Below, piece by piece: positions 8,083 through 18,623 of a DNA stretch of 64,000 nt. Position 1 is the first letter of the stretch; the number at the start of each line of letters is the position of its first letter. A program made the position numbers and the translations under genes. Origin of the DNA: an uncultured Methanomicrobiales archaeon (GTDB lineage: Archaea; Halobacteriota; Methanomicrobia; Methanomicrobiales; Methanospirillaceae); NCBI GenBank assembly GCA_903900025.1, contig CAIULN010000020.1:25304-89303 (forward strand), written 5' to 3'. The notes under the pieces are model-generated. The model searched no databases, was not told the origin of the DNA, and worked only from the letters and a program-made list of their open reading frames with translations.

Positions 8083-9456
8083 ATGCTGTTTGAAATGGTC
8101 GTTTCAGAGGGTATCGCTCACAACTCGTATATCATAGGTTCCGGAGGGAATGCAGCGGTCATCGATCCCCGCCGCGATTGTGATGCGTTCCTGAAAATTG
8201 CGGATAAAGCAGAGGTGGTGATTAGTCATATCTTTGAGACTCACCGGAACGAGGACTATGTAATTGGGTCACTAGAGCTATCTGCACAGTGCGGTGCCGA
8301 AATTTTTCACGGTGCGAATTTGCCATTTTCTTATGGCACCACGGCAAGAGAGGGGGATGTATTCAGGTTCGGTTCAATAGAACTATCAGTACTTGAGACC
8401 CCCGGCCATACGGAAGAGAGTATATCACTTGTCCTACGGGATCTGGATATTTCACCGGACCAGTACATGATCTTTTCCGGGGACACACTCTTTTCCGGGG
8501 ATATCGCCCGTACCGATTTTTACGGCGCTGACCGCAGGGCTGAAATGGCGGCAAAGATCCATGATTCCATCACAAAAAAGATCCTGCCGCTGGGTGATGG
8601 AGTTATTATCTGTCCGGCGCATGGTGCCGGTTCGGTCTGCGGCGGGGAGATTGCGGATCACCCCTTCACAACGATTGGATATGAGCGGAAAACGAACCGC
8701 ATGCTTCTGATGGGAAGGGAAGTATTCATCGAACAGCGCATCCACGAATCCCCCTATGTCCCGCCATATTTCCGTCAGATGGAGCAGTATAACACAACCG
8801 GGGCGCCTGTTCTCGGGCGACTCCCACGTTTACATCCTCTGGGCATCGCACAGGTTCGTCAGCTTATCAAGGCAGGTGCGCAGGTGATTGACATCAGGTC
8901 ACCGACTGCTTTTGGAGCGGGTCATATTCCGGGAAGCCTTTCGATCTGGCGGGATGGCATCCCTGCATTTGCCGGCTGGTTCCTTACCTATGAGCACCCA
9001 ATTCTTCTCATCGATGACTTTAATCTCAGTCTCGAAGTGGTCGTGCAGCGTCTTATCCGGCTCGGGTATGACAACATCGCCGGTTACCTTGCCGGGGGTT
9101 TTCCCGCATGGTTCAAGGGCGCGCAGGAGGTCGAAACAATTGGCACCTGTTCGGTACAGCAGCTTCAGGAACGTTTGCGGACAGAAGTACCGTTCATACT
9201 CGATGTGCGCGATATCAGGAATTACCGCGCGATCGGGCACATCAGGGGAGCGCACCACACGTATGTCGGTGAGGTACCCCAATTCCTTCCAAAAATTCCA
9301 CGCGGTGACCCCATTGTCGTATACTGTGATGCGGGGTGGAAGGGCAGCCTTGCTGCAAGCTATCTGAAAAAAAACAGGTTCCGTGACGTCACAAACGTGC
9401 TGGGCGGGATGCAGGCATGGAAGAATGCCGGGTTCCGCATTGAAAAATCCCTTTAA
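8083..9456 (+). CDS. ETHE1-like metallo-beta-lactamase-fold hydrolase with two rhodanese domains
   Basis: The 457-residue protein has an MBL-fold domain (1-235) followed by two rhodanese domains (about 255-350 and 365-455). The usual HxHxDH reads His54-Arg-Asn56-Glu-Asp58-Tyr59, so the second-site ligands are lost, but the mononuclear iron ligands expected from ETHE1 remain: His54, His109 (GHTEES) and Asp134 (SGDTLF). The first rhodanese domain has no cysteine in its active loop; the second has VYCDAGWKGS. Persulfide dioxygenase or a related sulfane-sulfur role is likely, although oxygen-dependent chemistry in a strict anaerobe is unclear. The gene stands alone on the + strand, 65 bases after the phosphoesterase gene. 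Confidence 0.8.
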   Translation: MLFEMVVSEGIAHNSYIIGSGGNAAVIDPRRDCDAFLKIADKAEVVISHIFETHRNEDYVIGSLELSAQCGAEIFHGANLPFSYGTTAREGDVFRFGSIELSVLETPGHTEESISLVLRDLDISPDQYMIFSGDTLFSGDIARTDFYGADRRAEMAAKIHDSITKKILPLGDGVIICPAHGAGSVCGGEIADHPFTTIGYERKTNRMLLMGREVFIEQRIHESPYVPPYFRQMEQYNTTGAPVLGRLPRLHPLGIAQVRQLIKAGAQVIDIRSPTAFGAGHIPGSLSIWRDGIPAFAGWFLTYEHPILLIDDFNLSLEVVVQRLIRLGYDNIAGYLAGGFPAWFKGAQEVETIGTCSVQQLQERLRTEVPFILDVRDIRNYRAIGHIRGAHHTYVGEVPQFLPKIPRGDPIVVYCDAGWKGSLAASYLKKNRFRDVTNVLGGMQAWKNAGFRIEKSL

Positions 9457-9547
9457 TTTTTTTTTCGCTCCTTAATGTATCAGCGTCTGACCGGCGGCAA
9501 TTTAATAAAGTTTATCATGTCCTGTTCAAATCAGATGGTGAGCATCC

Positions 9548-10024
9548 ATGGACATTGTGAAAATCCCTCGCATGGAAAAAAAGGAATACGACAAACTGAT
9601 CGACAAAGGTTATATCTGCCGTATCGCATTTCAGGGAGAGAAATACCCGTACATCGCACCGTTCCTTTATGTCTTCGACGGTTCATTCCTGTATTTCCTT
9701 TCAACAAAATATGGAAAGAAACTGGAATATTTCAGGAAAAGCCCGTATGTCTCGGTTGAGATCGAACGGTACTCAAAGGATCTCTCCTCATTCATGTTTG
9801 TCACGCTGCAGGGATACCTGGAAGAGGTGCATGACTCGATTGAGAAGAAGATGATACGTGAAAAATTCGTCGATCTGATCGTCGACCGTGATCTTTCCTG
9901 CAACATCCTTGCGGCGCTGGGACATTCACCCGAGGACCCTCCCGCGGCAATCGCAAAAGAAGAGCGCTCGCTGGTATGGAAGCTGGTCGGCGTAAAAGAC
10001 CTCGTTGCGTTAAAAAACCTGTAA
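9548..10024 (+). CDS. Pyridoxamine 5'-phosphate oxidase-like FMN-binding protein
   Basis: This 158-residue protein resembles the split-barrel flavin-binding family related to pyridoxamine 5'-phosphate oxidase and the NimA group. The block GYICRIAFQGEKYPYIAP followed by LYFLSTKYGKKLEYF is typical of the flavin-binding sheet. The C-terminal 60 residues carry no motif I know. Such proteins in methanogens bind FMN, F420 or heme, and the substrate cannot be read from sequence. A second, shorter member of the same broad fold is at 62978-63382. Convergent with the DUF255 gene. Confidence 0.7.
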   Translation: MDIVKIPRMEKKEYDKLIDKGYICRIAFQGEKYPYIAPFLYVFDGSFLYFLSTKYGKKLEYFRKSPYVSVEIERYSKDLSSFMFVTLQGYLEEVHDSIEKKMIREKFVDLIVDRDLSCNILAALGHSPEDPPAAIAKEERSLVWKLVGVKDLVALKNL

Positions 10025-10083
10025 ATTCCCCGCACTTTTTTTTATGTAATCTTTTCCATCTTTTTCGATACGTTTTTTTGGGT

Positions 10084-12237
10084 TCACAGCACAGGATGGT
10101 CTTCCGATTGCCTGACACCCAGCACACCAGGCAGGTCGACCGGGTTCGTGACAGGTGATATGCAGGCATGCCGGGAACAGACATATGCAGTCGCTTTTCC
10201 ATCAACAGTAGGGTACACTGTGGATCCAACCGGCATGGAAGGGGTTGTAATGGGATCCCCTGAAGGTTGGAAAAGGATCATAACTGATGGCAGGAAATGC
10301 GTATGGCATACATGAATCAGCGCCCGGGTATCAGGTTGCTGCAGGTCTCCTGCGATGATAACTTCATGGGAAGGACCAAACGCGTAATCAAGGGCACAGA
10401 GAAAGAACGTATATCCTGAAGGGGCATGGTTCACCGTTGCTGAAAAGGACCTGGAAAGTGCCGCTGCGGTTTTTTCCAGATGGTACTCACCAGGTACCCC
10501 TGCCAGTCTTAAAAGGTTCAACAGCGCGACTGAATTGCATGACGGGATTGCACCATCATAGACCTCCTTCTTGCGAACCGGAAGCTGCTCTGAGGTGTCT
10601 GCGATTGTAAAAAAACCGCCGTTCTCAGTATCGTGAAAATGGGTCATGAAATACCGGTTCAGTTCAAGTGCAGCGGTGAGGTAATTATCTTTAAATGTCG
10701 TTTCATACAGCTCAACAAGGCCCCAGACCATGCTGGTATAATCATCTGCAAACGCTGGTATTGCTGCCTCACCATCACGGAAACGGTGGAACAGCCCCCC
10801 ATCCGGATTACGCATGAATTTAAGGATGAAACTGGCTGCACGCTGACCTGCATCAGCGTACTTTTGCTCATCAAATGCCTGCGCTGCTTTCGCTAGTGCG
10901 ACAATGGCAAACCCGTTCCAGTCAGCAAGGACTTTATCATCCCGCTGTGGACGGGGTCGTTTTTGCCGTGCTGAGAACAGGGTGCTGCGGATTTCCTCAA
11001 TCTTTGCTGTTAATTCGTCGCCCGTCATTCGGTGCTTCAGCGCAATCTCATCCGGCGCCCCTGTGCACCGCAGGATAGTGCTGGCGGTGCGACTCATGGG
11101 ATCGGAATAATTTCCTGTGCCAGTGACACCCAACACTGAACCGGCAAGCGCTGCACCCTCACTCCCCAGTACGTTCTCCAGGTCTGCAGCGTTCCAGAGG
11201 TAGAACGCCCCCTCCCGTCCCTCACTGTCAGCGTCCTCTGCCGAATAAAATGCACCCTGCGGGGATGCCATGTCGCGGAGTATATAGGCAAGGATCTCTT
11301 CGGCGGTCCTGCGATACTCCGGATTTTTTGTTGCCTGATAGGCCTCGGTATATACGATCGCAAGGAGCGCCTGATCGTACAGCATCTTCTCAAAATGCGG
11401 CACCCGCCATTGGGAGTCTGTAGAATACCGGTGAACCCCGAACCCGATCTGGTCGTAGATCCCCCCCATCCTGATCTCATCAAGTGTCTTTGTTACCATG
11501 GCAAGGGCACGCGAATTTCCCGTCCGATTCCAGTAACGGAGGAGAAACATCAAGACATGGGCAGACGGGAACTTCGGGGCGTTACCGAATCCCCCGTACT
11601 CATTATCAAACCGGATCAACAGATCTTCATATGCTGAAGCAAGCACCCGTTCATCCAAAACAGGTACCCCATCTGATGGTGATGGGGAGATAAGCGCGTT
11701 GTGGATCTCCTCTGCAGACCCGACAAGGTCACTTTTGCGCTCCCTCCAGATTCGCGAGATATCCATTAGCAGACTGAGCAGCCCTGTAATTCCGAACCGC
11801 CCATCCCGTGGTAAATATGTCCCGGCAAAAAACGGCTTTTTATCCGGTGTCATAATGATGGTAAGCGGCCAGCCACCGGTACCTGTCATCATCTGGCAGA
11901 CACTCATATACATACTGTCAATATCGGGACGCTCCTCCCGGTCGACCTTGATGCATACAAAAGAATCATTCAGGATACATGCAACGGCTTCATCTTCAAA
12001 CGATTCGTGCGCCATCACATGACACCAGTGACAGGTCGCATATCCTATTGAAAGAAATACAGGTTTATCCTCCTGGATTGCCCGCTCAAATGCCTCATCA
12101 CTCCAGGGGTACCAGTCAACTGGATTATGGGCGTGCTGAATCAGATACGGGCTCTTTTCAAAAATAAGGTGGTTTGCCTGCCGTTGCCTGGCAGAAGATG
12201 CGTCTTGTGCCCGGTCTGATTTATCGCCGCGAACCAT
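10084..12237 (-). CDS. YyaL/DUF255 thioredoxin-domain protein
   Basis: The 717-residue protein begins with a thioredoxin-like domain containing [14 protein letters not shown] (Cys-His-Trp-Cys) after the signature [17 protein letters not shown]. The remainder is an alpha/alpha-barrel resembling N-acylglucosamine 2-epimerase folds. This is the full architecture of the YyaL/spermatogenesis-associated protein 20 family. Its function is not established; a redox or sugar-related role is often suggested from the domains. It stands alone and is transcribed leftwards, divergent from the membrane protein gene at 12364. Confidence 0.88.
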   Translation of the reverse strand: MVRGDKSDRAQDASSARQRQANHLIFEKSPYLIQHAHNPVDWYPWSDEAFERAIQEDKPVFLSIGYATCHWCHVMAHESFEDEAVACILNDSFVCIKVDREERPDIDSMYMSVCQMMTGTGGWPLTIIMTPDKKPFFAGTYLPRDGRFGITGLLSLLMDISRIWRERKSDLVGSAEEIHNALISPSPSDGVPVLDERVLASAYEDLLIRFDNEYGGFGNAPKFPSAHVLMFLLRYWNRTGNSRALAMVTKTLDEIRMGGIYDQIGFGVHRYSTDSQWRVPHFEKMLYDQALLAIVYTEAYQATKNPEYRRTAEEILAYILRDMASPQGAFYSAEDADSEGREGAFYLWNAADLENVLGSEGAALAGSVLGVTGTGNYSDPMSRTASTILRCTGAPDEIALKHRMTGDELTAKIEEIRSTLFSARQKRPRPQRDDKVLADWNGFAIVALAKAAQAFDEQKYADAGQRAASFILKFMRNPDGGLFHRFRDGEAAIPAFADDYTSMVWGLVELYETTFKDNYLTAALELNRYFMTHFHDTENGGFFTIADTSEQLPVRKKEVYDGAIPSCNSVALLNLLRLAGVPGEYHLEKTAAALSRSFSATVNHAPSGYTFFLCALDYAFGPSHEVIIAGDLQQPDTRALIHVCHTHFLPSVMILFQPSGDPITTPSMPVGSTVYPTVDGKATAYVCSRHACISPVTNPVDLPGVLGVRQSEDHPVL

Positions 12238-12363
12238 GAGTGCTCATTGGCGCCATGGCATTATGTGTGTTTCACCAATGACAATGCAGGTTCACATTTG
12301 ATGATTCATGTTTAAACACCAGGGTTTTTGCTATTTAGAACAAACCATAATCAGAAAAGTATC

Positions 12364-13095
12364 ATGATGGATATTTCAGGATTTTTCAGCTTTGTGATTC
12401 TTGCCGTCATTGTCGTGTTGATCTCTGGGGGACTCGCCCGCCTCTTTGCCAAAGTCGCACCATTCCGGCTCTTTTATTATGCAATCCGGTTGCCTGGTAT
12501 CGTCCTTCATGAGATCGCCCACGTGGCGGGTTGTGTAATCTCGGGTGCAGAAATTAAAAGGGTAGTGCTCTTTTCCAAAACCGGGGGATCGGTTACGTAC
12601 ACCAAACCAAAAATTCCACTCTTTGGAACTGTGATCATCAGCACTGCCCCGCTTTTCGTTCTGCCGCTTGTCCTTGCAGGACTGACATGGGTATTCGGAA
12701 CGTATTTCGGGTGTTATGTTCCCCCTGTTTTCCCGTCAGGATGGGGCACGGTTGCGGGATTTTATGAGATGCTGCATGAGGTTATCAGCATATTTTTAAT
12801 CAACCTTGTCTCCCGTTTCAATGGGTGGTTTCTTGTGTATCTCTATCTGGCGGGAAGCATCATCCTCTCCCTTTCCCCCAGCGGACAGGATCTTAAAAAT
12901 GCGGCAGTCGGGATTGTTGTCATTTTTCCCCTCTGTCTGCTTGTCATATGGGGCGGTTTTCAAGGCGCCATGACAGTGATGAGCCTGATTGTCACACCCA
13001 TGAACACCGCTTTTTCCATAGGACTTATATATGAGATGATCGCGGCTTTGATGTCCGTTCCATTTATCCTTATTCACGGGATGATGAGAGTATAA
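12364..13095 (+). CDS. Polytopic membrane protein with HEXXH motif (M50-like)
   Basis: The 243-residue protein has a hydrophobic N-terminal segment, a GIVLHEIAHVAGC motif (His49-Glu50-Ile-Ala-His53), and about four further membrane segments. HEIAH inside a membrane helix is typical of site-2-protease-like (M50) enzymes, but the second NPxxDG-type motif is not evident, so proteolysis is unproven. I chose ATG 12364 over a TTG 36 bases upstream because the hydrophobic N-terminus starts there. No partner gene is seen; it lies 129 bases before mutS. Confidence 0.6.
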   Translation: MMDISGFFSFVILAVIVVLISGGLARLFAKVAPFRLFYYAIRLPGIVLHEIAHVAGCVISGAEIKRVVLFSKTGGSVTYTKPKIPLFGTVIISTAPLFVLPLVLAGLTWVFGTYFGCYVPPVFPSGWGTVAGFYEMLHEVISIFLINLVSRFNGWFLVYLYLAGSIILSLSPSGQDLKNAAVGIVVIFPLCLLVIWGGFQGAMTVMSLIVTPMNTAFSIGLIYEMIAALMSVPFILIHGMMRV

Positions 13096-13223
13096 GAAAA
13101 ATTGAAGGATAAGAAACACCTCTCACCTGATGATAATTTTTTTTCCCGTCCCTAGGGATCAACGATACATGGTATCAGATTAGATCGGTATTAATTCTGC
13201 AAAATTAATACATTTCTGCAGTC

Positions 13224-15902
13224 ATGCATGATGAATCCGCAATCGGGCAGCCGGGCGGGGATGCAAATGAAAAGGTTTCCCCCGGCATGCGCCAGTACCT
13301 CTCTATTAAAGCGCGTTATCCTGATGCGATCCTCTTTTTCCATATCGGTGATTTCTACGAGACATTTGGTGCCGACGCTGAGCTGGTGTCAAAAGAGTTA
13401 GACATCGTCCTCACCTCGCGATCCCGTGGCTCAGAAAACCGTGTGCCACTGGCCGGGGTCCCCTATCATGCGGCAGAAGGGTACATTGCAAAGCTTGTGA
13501 ATAAGGGATATAAGGTGGCAGTCTGCGACCAGCTGGAGGATGCAAAAGACGCAAAAGGTATTGTAAAAAGGGATGTCGTGCGCGTCATCACCCCGGGCAC
13601 TGTCATCGATCCCTCCATGATCCCTTCGCCAGATCCACGGTACCTGATGGCACTCTGTCCGGCTCCTGACAACGGAGAATGGGGAATTGCATTTCTTGAT
13701 ATCTCGACAGGGGAGTTTTTTGTCACCTGCTGTTCTCCAGATACCGTAGTCCAGGAAATCATTTCTGAGATCGCCCGTTATCGTCCGGCAGAATGCGTCA
13801 TCCCGTCAGCCATCTCACCTGATGTCGCCAGTACTCTTAAGAACCGCGGGGTAATTGTCAACCCGTACCGTGATGATGCATTCGATCCGGAGCGCGCGAG
13901 AAGATCACTTCTTGATCATTTCCACGTTACATCCCTCGCAGGGTTTGGGTGCGAAAGTATTCCAGCAGCAGCAGGAGCTGCAGCCGCTGCACTCCAGTAC
14001 GCAAAAGAGAACCAGAACTCGCTGCTCACCCACATCAGCGGGCTTGCAACCCGTACAACCGCGCAGTGCATGATGCTAGACGCAACGACCCTGCGTAATC
14101 TCGAGATAACCGAAAGCATCCGTACATCGGCACACGGTGCAACACTGCTCTCCTGCCTTGACCTTACAAAAACGCCAATGGGGCGACGGCTTCTCCACCG
14201 CAGGGTTATCAGGCCGCTCATCGATGTTGATGAAATCAACCATCGGCTCGATTCGGTGGAATTTTTTGTCAGGAGACCCACGGTCCGTCTTGCATTGCGT
14301 TCGCTCCTTTCCCGCATGGCTGATATGGAACGTATCGCAGGACGGATCGCGTATGGAAACGCTAACCCGCGCGATCTCATAGCGCTTGCGTCATCCCTTG
14401 TCATCATCCCGCAGATAAAAATACTGGTCGCCGAATCCGGAGGGGATGGAGCACCCTGTTTTGTAACAGATGCGGTCGCTGACATCCGTGAATTACCGGA
14501 TACAGCACAGCTCATCAACACAGCTATGATTGAGGATCCGCCGCCTACTGCAAGGAACGGCGGAGTCATTAAAAAAGGATACTCTTCTGAACTGGATGAA
14601 CTCAGGACCCTCCTCACGTCCGGAAAAGACTGGATCGCAAACCTGCAGGAAAAGGAGCGCGAGCGCACCGGTATCAAATCGTTGAAGATCGGGTACAACA
14701 AAATTTTCGGTTATTATATCGATGTTACGCGTGCCAACCTTGCTCTTGTCCCCCCTCACTACGAACGCAGACAGACCACGGCAGGCGGGGAACGGTATAC
14801 CCTGCCGGAATTGCGGGAAAAGGAAGCCATCATCACGAATGCGGATGAACGTGTGCTCTCCTGTGAACGGGAGCTCTATGGAGCCCTGATTGATATTCTG
14901 AAGGAACGGATTCCGGACCTGCAGGCCACTGCACGGGGCATCGCATCACTCGATGTATATTCTGCCATTGCTGAGGTGGCGCAGGCCAACAACTATCTCA
15001 GGCCAGTGCTTAACGGAGGTGACCGGATTGTTATCCGTGACGGAAGGCACCCTGTGGTTGAACGGAGTGTGCACGGGGGTTTTGTGCCGAATGATACCGA
15101 TCTTTCCGGGTCAGGCACCCAGATCATGATCATCACCGGTGCAAACATGGCAGGAAAATCCACCTATATGCGGGCTGTGGCACTCACCTGCATCATGGCA
15201 CAGACCGGATGCTTTGTTCCGGCCACCCATGCAACCATCGGGATTCTGGACCGTATCTTTACCCGCGTCGGCGCCTTTGATGACCTTGCGAGCGGGCAGA
15301 GCACATTCATGGTCGAGATGCTCGAACTGGCAAATATCCTGAACAATGTGACCGAAAAAAGCCTGGTGATCCTGGATGAGATCGGCAGGGGAACGAGTAC
15401 CATCGATGGATATGCGATCGCCCAGTCGGTTCTGGAATTCCTGCACGGGAGATCCGAGTCAGGACCAAAGACACTCTTTGCAACACACTTCCATGACCTT
15501 GTCGCCATAGAGTCCCACCTCAAGCGGGTGCGGAATTTTCATTTTGCCGTCAGGGAAACAAAACATGATGTGATCTTTTTGCGAAAACTGATCCCCGGGG
15601 CAACAGACAAAAGTTATGGGATCCATGTCGCGCAGCTTGCAGGCATTCCAAAAAAAGTCACAGACCGCGCGGAAGCCGTTCTTACAAATACACTGAACCG
15701 GACGTCGGCACCTGCACAAAAAGTCCAGCGATACACGCAGCTGCTCCTTGCTGATGACAGCATATCCGCACCGGTTCTGCTGACACATCCCGTCCTTGAT
15801 GAGATCAGGGGGCTCAATCCTGATGGTATGACCCCCCTTCAGGCGCTCCAAAAACTCCATGAACTTAAGGATCGCTTAAAAGAGGGAGAGAAACCTGAAT
15901 GA
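13224..15902 (+). CDS. mutS: DNA mismatch recognition protein MutS
   Basis: The 892-residue protein is full-length MutS of the bacterial MutS1 type. The N-terminal mismatch-reading motif FYE is present in HIGDFYETFGADA. The C-terminal ABC ATPase has Walker A GANMAGKSTYMRA, the segment DDLASGQSTFMVEMLE, Walker B VILDEIGRGTST and the switch histidine in FATHFHD. MutS binds mispaired bases and recruits MutL. The stop overlaps the start of mutL in an ATGA, so the two are co-translated. Most archaea lack MutS/MutL; some methanogens and haloarchaea have them, usually explained by transfer from bacteria. Confidence 0.97.
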   Translation: MHDESAIGQPGGDANEKVSPGMRQYLSIKARYPDAILFFHIGDFYETFGADAELVSKELDIVLTSRSRGSENRVPLAGVPYHAAEGYIAKLVNKGYKVAVCDQLEDAKDAKGIVKRDVVRVITPGTVIDPSMIPSPDPRYLMALCPAPDNGEWGIAFLDISTGEFFVTCCSPDTVVQEIISEIARYRPAECVIPSAISPDVASTLKNRGVIVNPYRDDAFDPERARRSLLDHFHVTSLAGFGCESIPAAAGAAAAALQYAKENQNSLLTHISGLATRTTAQCMMLDATTLRNLEITESIRTSAHGATLLSCLDLTKTPMGRRLLHRRVIRPLIDVDEINHRLDSVEFFVRRPTVRLALRSLLSRMADMERIAGRIAYGNANPRDLIALASSLVIIPQIKILVAESGGDGAPCFVTDAVADIRELPDTAQLINTAMIEDPPPTARNGGVIKKGYSSELDELRTLLTSGKDWIANLQEKERERTGIKSLKIGYNKIFGYYIDVTRANLALVPPHYERRQTTAGGERYTLPELREKEAIITNADERVLSCERELYGALIDILKERIPDLQATARGIASLDVYSAIAEVAQANNYLRPVLNGGDRIVIRDGRHPVVERSVHGGFVPNDTDLSGSGTQIMIITGANMAGKSTYMRAVALTCIMAQTGCFVPATHATIGILDRIFTRVGAFDDLASGQSTFMVEMLELANILNNVTEKSLVILDEIGRGTSTIDGYAIAQSVLEFLHGRSESGPKTLFATHFHDLVAIESHLKRVRNFHFAVRETKHDVIFLRKLIPGATDKSYGIHVAQLAGIPKKVTDRAEAVLTNTLNRTSAPAQKVQRYTQLLLADDSISAPVLLTHPVLDEIRGLNPDGMTPLQALQKLHELKDRLKEGEKPE

Positions 15903-17692
15903 CAGATCCTCCTGACAACCGGACGATCCGCATTCTCGATCCGATGACTGTCAACAAGATCGCTGCCGGTGAAGTTGTGGAGCGCCCCGCTTCCGTTGTC
16001 AAAGAGCTCGTTGAAAATGCGATCGATGCAGGTGCACGGACAATACGGGTTGAAGTTTCATCTTCCGGAGGCAGGATCACAGCCATTGGCGCCACCGACA
16101 ATGGGATCGGAATGACGGCTGATGACGCTATCCTGGCATTTGCTCCCCATGCGACCAGTAAAATTTCGAGTATCGCAGACCTGGACTCCCTTATGACCCT
16201 CGGATTTCGCGGTGAAGCGCTCGCGAGCATTGCTGCCATCTCAAAAGTCACGCTCTGTACAAAACCAAGAGGAGGCAGGGCTGATGAAGGCACGCGGGTA
16301 GTGATCGAAGGGGGGACAATCATGGAGCATTCGGAAACCGGTACCCCTGAGGGCACATATATTCTTGTAACGGATCTCTTCTTCAACACCCCCGCACGGA
16401 AAAAGTTCCAGAAAAGTCTCGCCGCAGAAATCGCTCATATTACCGGAATAATTGAAGGTCTTGCACTCGCCCATCCGGAAATCTCAGTGCACCTGATCCA
16501 CAATGCAAAAGAGCTGGTGATGACAGAACAGTCCCCCCGGCTCCTTGACACCATTGCACGCCTGTTTGGAAATCAAGTTTCTGCTGACCTGATACCTGTT
16601 GATCGCACCATGCTGTACGTCTCTGTAAGCGGCTATATCTCCCGTCCTTCACTATTCAGGAAAAACCAACGCCGCATGTTTATCTCCATCAACAGCCGCT
16701 ATGTCTCGTCAGCACCAATTACTTCGGCTATTATCGAAGGGTATGGGACACTCCTTTCAAAAGAGCGGTTCCCGGTCGTATTTCTGTCCCTGACAATCAA
16801 TCCCACGCTCATTGATGTGAATGTCCACCCGGCAAAAAAACTGGTGAAGCTGAGCCATGAACGCGAGATATGCACTGCGGTGTGGGAGGCAGTAAAAAAC
16901 GCGCTACTGATAACAGACCTGATCCCTGCCGGAACTGTGAAAGGATCCAAAATTAGTACCGGACGATCGCCTGGTGCACCCTCCTCTACCACGTACGGTC
17001 ATGCACCGATCCAATCATCGGTCGTCAGCGAACCAACACATGCGGGCATCATCACTACCGACCGCCAGCTCCGCCAGACAGAACTCCCTACCGGAATCCA
17101 GCCTGATACAAGCGTCGTCCCTGAAATGGAGGTGATCGGTCAGGTCGGCGGGATTTACATCCTTGCCACAACAGATTCCGGGGACCTCATTCTTGTAGAC
17201 CAGCACGCTGTCCATGAACGGATTATGTATGAACTGGTCAGCAGGAAGTCAGACAGCGCGGACCAATCACAGGAGTTGATTGTCCCTGTAATCCTGCACC
17301 GTTCTGCAGGGGATGCTGCCCTCATACGTGAACTCCTCCCGGTACTGGAAGAAGAAGGATTTGTAATCGAGGACTTTGGTAAAAACTCGTTTCTGGTTCG
17401 TGCCGTACCTGTTGTGCTTGGTAAGCTCGAACAGACTGATCTGGTTGATGAAATCCTTGCTGACCTCACCAGGGAAGAGCCGGAGCGTTTTGTGAGCAGC
17501 CGCGAACGGCTCGCGCGGATCATCGCATGCAGAAGTGCGATTAAAGCCGGCACGGTCTGCACACATGAACAATCCAAGCGCCTGCTCCAGCAGCTCAGGA
17601 ACGTGAAAAATCCGTTTTCCTGCCCCCATGGGAGACCGACAATGGTGAGATTTTCCCGTGATCAGATGGATGGAATGTTCAGGCGGACGTGA
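15899..17692 (+). CDS. mutL: DNA mismatch repair protein MutL, endonuclease type
   Basis: The 597-residue MutL has the N-terminal GHKL ATPase (ELVENAIDAGA, DNGIGM, FRGEALASI) and a C-terminal domain with the nicking motif DQHAVHERIMYE near residue 433, fitting DQHA(X)2E(X)4E. ACRSAIKAG and SCPHGRP, the other metal-site blocks of endonuclease MutL, are also present. This predicts strand nicking by MutL itself, as expected where MutH and Dam are absent. The start lies in the mutS stop (ATGA). The 3' end overlaps the convergent uvsE gene by 14 bases. Confidence 0.97.
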   Translation: MTDPPDNRTIRILDPMTVNKIAAGEVVERPASVVKELVENAIDAGARTIRVEVSSSGGRITAIGATDNGIGMTADDAILAFAPHATSKISSIADLDSLMTLGFRGEALASIAAISKVTLCTKPRGGRADEGTRVVIEGGTIMEHSETGTPEGTYILVTDLFFNTPARKKFQKSLAAEIAHITGIIEGLALAHPEISVHLIHNAKELVMTEQSPRLLDTIARLFGNQVSADLIPVDRTMLYVSVSGYISRPSLFRKNQRRMFISINSRYVSSAPITSAIIEGYGTLLSKERFPVVFLSLTINPTLIDVNVHPAKKLVKLSHEREICTAVWEAVKNALLITDLIPAGTVKGSKISTGRSPGAPSSTTYGHAPIQSSVVSEPTHAGIITTDRQLRQTELPTGIQPDTSVVPEMEVIGQVGGIYILATTDSGDLILVDQHAVHERIMYELVSRKSDSADQSQELIVPVILHRSAGDAALIRELLPVLEEEGFVIEDFGKNSFLVRAVPVVLGKLEQTDLVDEILADLTREEPERFVSSRERLARIIACRSAIKAGTVCTHEQSKRLLQQLRNVKNPFSCPHGRPTMVRFSRDQMDGMFRRT

Positions 17693-18623
17693 TGTGCCTG
17701 GAACCTGAGATTTCTTGAAGATTAATCAAAAAAATCCTTTCATCATTGCGCCCGATCTCAAGTGCCCTGTTCGCAGCCCGCTCCTTCTCCTTGATCTCAA
17801 ATATAACGTCAAAATCAAACGGTCTGCTCCTGTCAAGAAATGCCTTGAAATGGTTCGGGTCGAGCCGCGCTGCATGATTACCCCTCCGCCCACCGGGTTC
17901 CTGCGAGCTGTAATCAACCATTGGGATACCATCATTTTTTTTCCAGCTCAGTGCAACCGTGGACAAAACCTCATCGATGAGTTCACCGGCGCCGTTGAGC
18001 TCGTGATGAAATATATCGAAGAGCACCGGGATACCGGTCTGGTCAGAAACCGGAATGCAATCCTTCACCGTGAAATTCCGGTCATCGTTTTCGATGACAA
18101 GCCTTCTCTGCACAGAAGGAGGCAGGTTGCCATATTGTTTGATAAACCGTCCGACACTTCCCGAACGGTTCCCGTACACACCTCCGATATGGATCTGGAT
18201 CTTTGCGGAATTATCCAGCCCCATCAGGTCGAGTACTGAAGCGTGGTACTCGAGCTCGTGTACGCTCCGTTGAACGATATCCGGGTCAAGCGCACTGATA
18301 AGGACGAACTGGTCAGGGTGCATGGAGATCCTCATCTCATGCATCCGGATGAGCTCACCAATTGCCTTGAATTCAGGTAAAAAGTATTCCTTCCAGTCAA
18401 ATACGCAAACCGAATGGGATGCGAATGGTACAAGGTCGGAAGTGATCCGGAAAAAAAGGATACCGTGCGCTGCATTATATTCAAGTATCATGCGAAGACA
18501 TGCGAGATTTCTCCCCACAGTACTGATGATATTTGCTTCAGAATAGGAGGCGAGCCAAAATGTCCTGTTTCCCCGGCAGGGGACGGAAAGGTTGATGCAC
18601 GGATACCCGATCCTCACAGGCAT
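17679..18623 (-). CDS. uvsE: UV damage endonuclease (UVDE/UvsE)
   Basis: The 314-residue protein is a TIM-barrel nuclease of the UVDE family. Family blocks seen are RIGYPCINLSV at the N-terminus, FRITSDLVPFASH, MRISMHPDQFVLIS, QIHIGGVYGNR, LVIENDD and VLFDIFHHELN. These supply the His/Glu/Asp ligands for the metal cluster that nicks DNA 5' of UV photoproducts. The enzyme gives repair independent of UvrABC and photolyase. It converges on mutL and is followed upstream, on the other strand, by a MutY-like gene, giving a block of four repair genes. Confidence 0.92.
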   Translation of the reverse strand: MPVRIGYPCINLSVPCRGNRTFWLASYSEANIISTVGRNLACLRMILEYNAAHGILFFRITSDLVPFASHSVCVFDWKEYFLPEFKAIGELIRMHEMRISMHPDQFVLISALDPDIVQRSVHELEYHASVLDLMGLDNSAKIQIHIGGVYGNRSGSVGRFIKQYGNLPPSVQRRLVIENDDRNFTVKDCIPVSDQTGIPVLFDIFHHELNGAGELIDEVLSTVALSWKKNDGIPMVDYSSQEPGGRRGNHAARLDPNHFKAFLDRSRPFDFDVIFEIKEKERAANRALEIGRNDERIFLINLQEISGSRHITSA

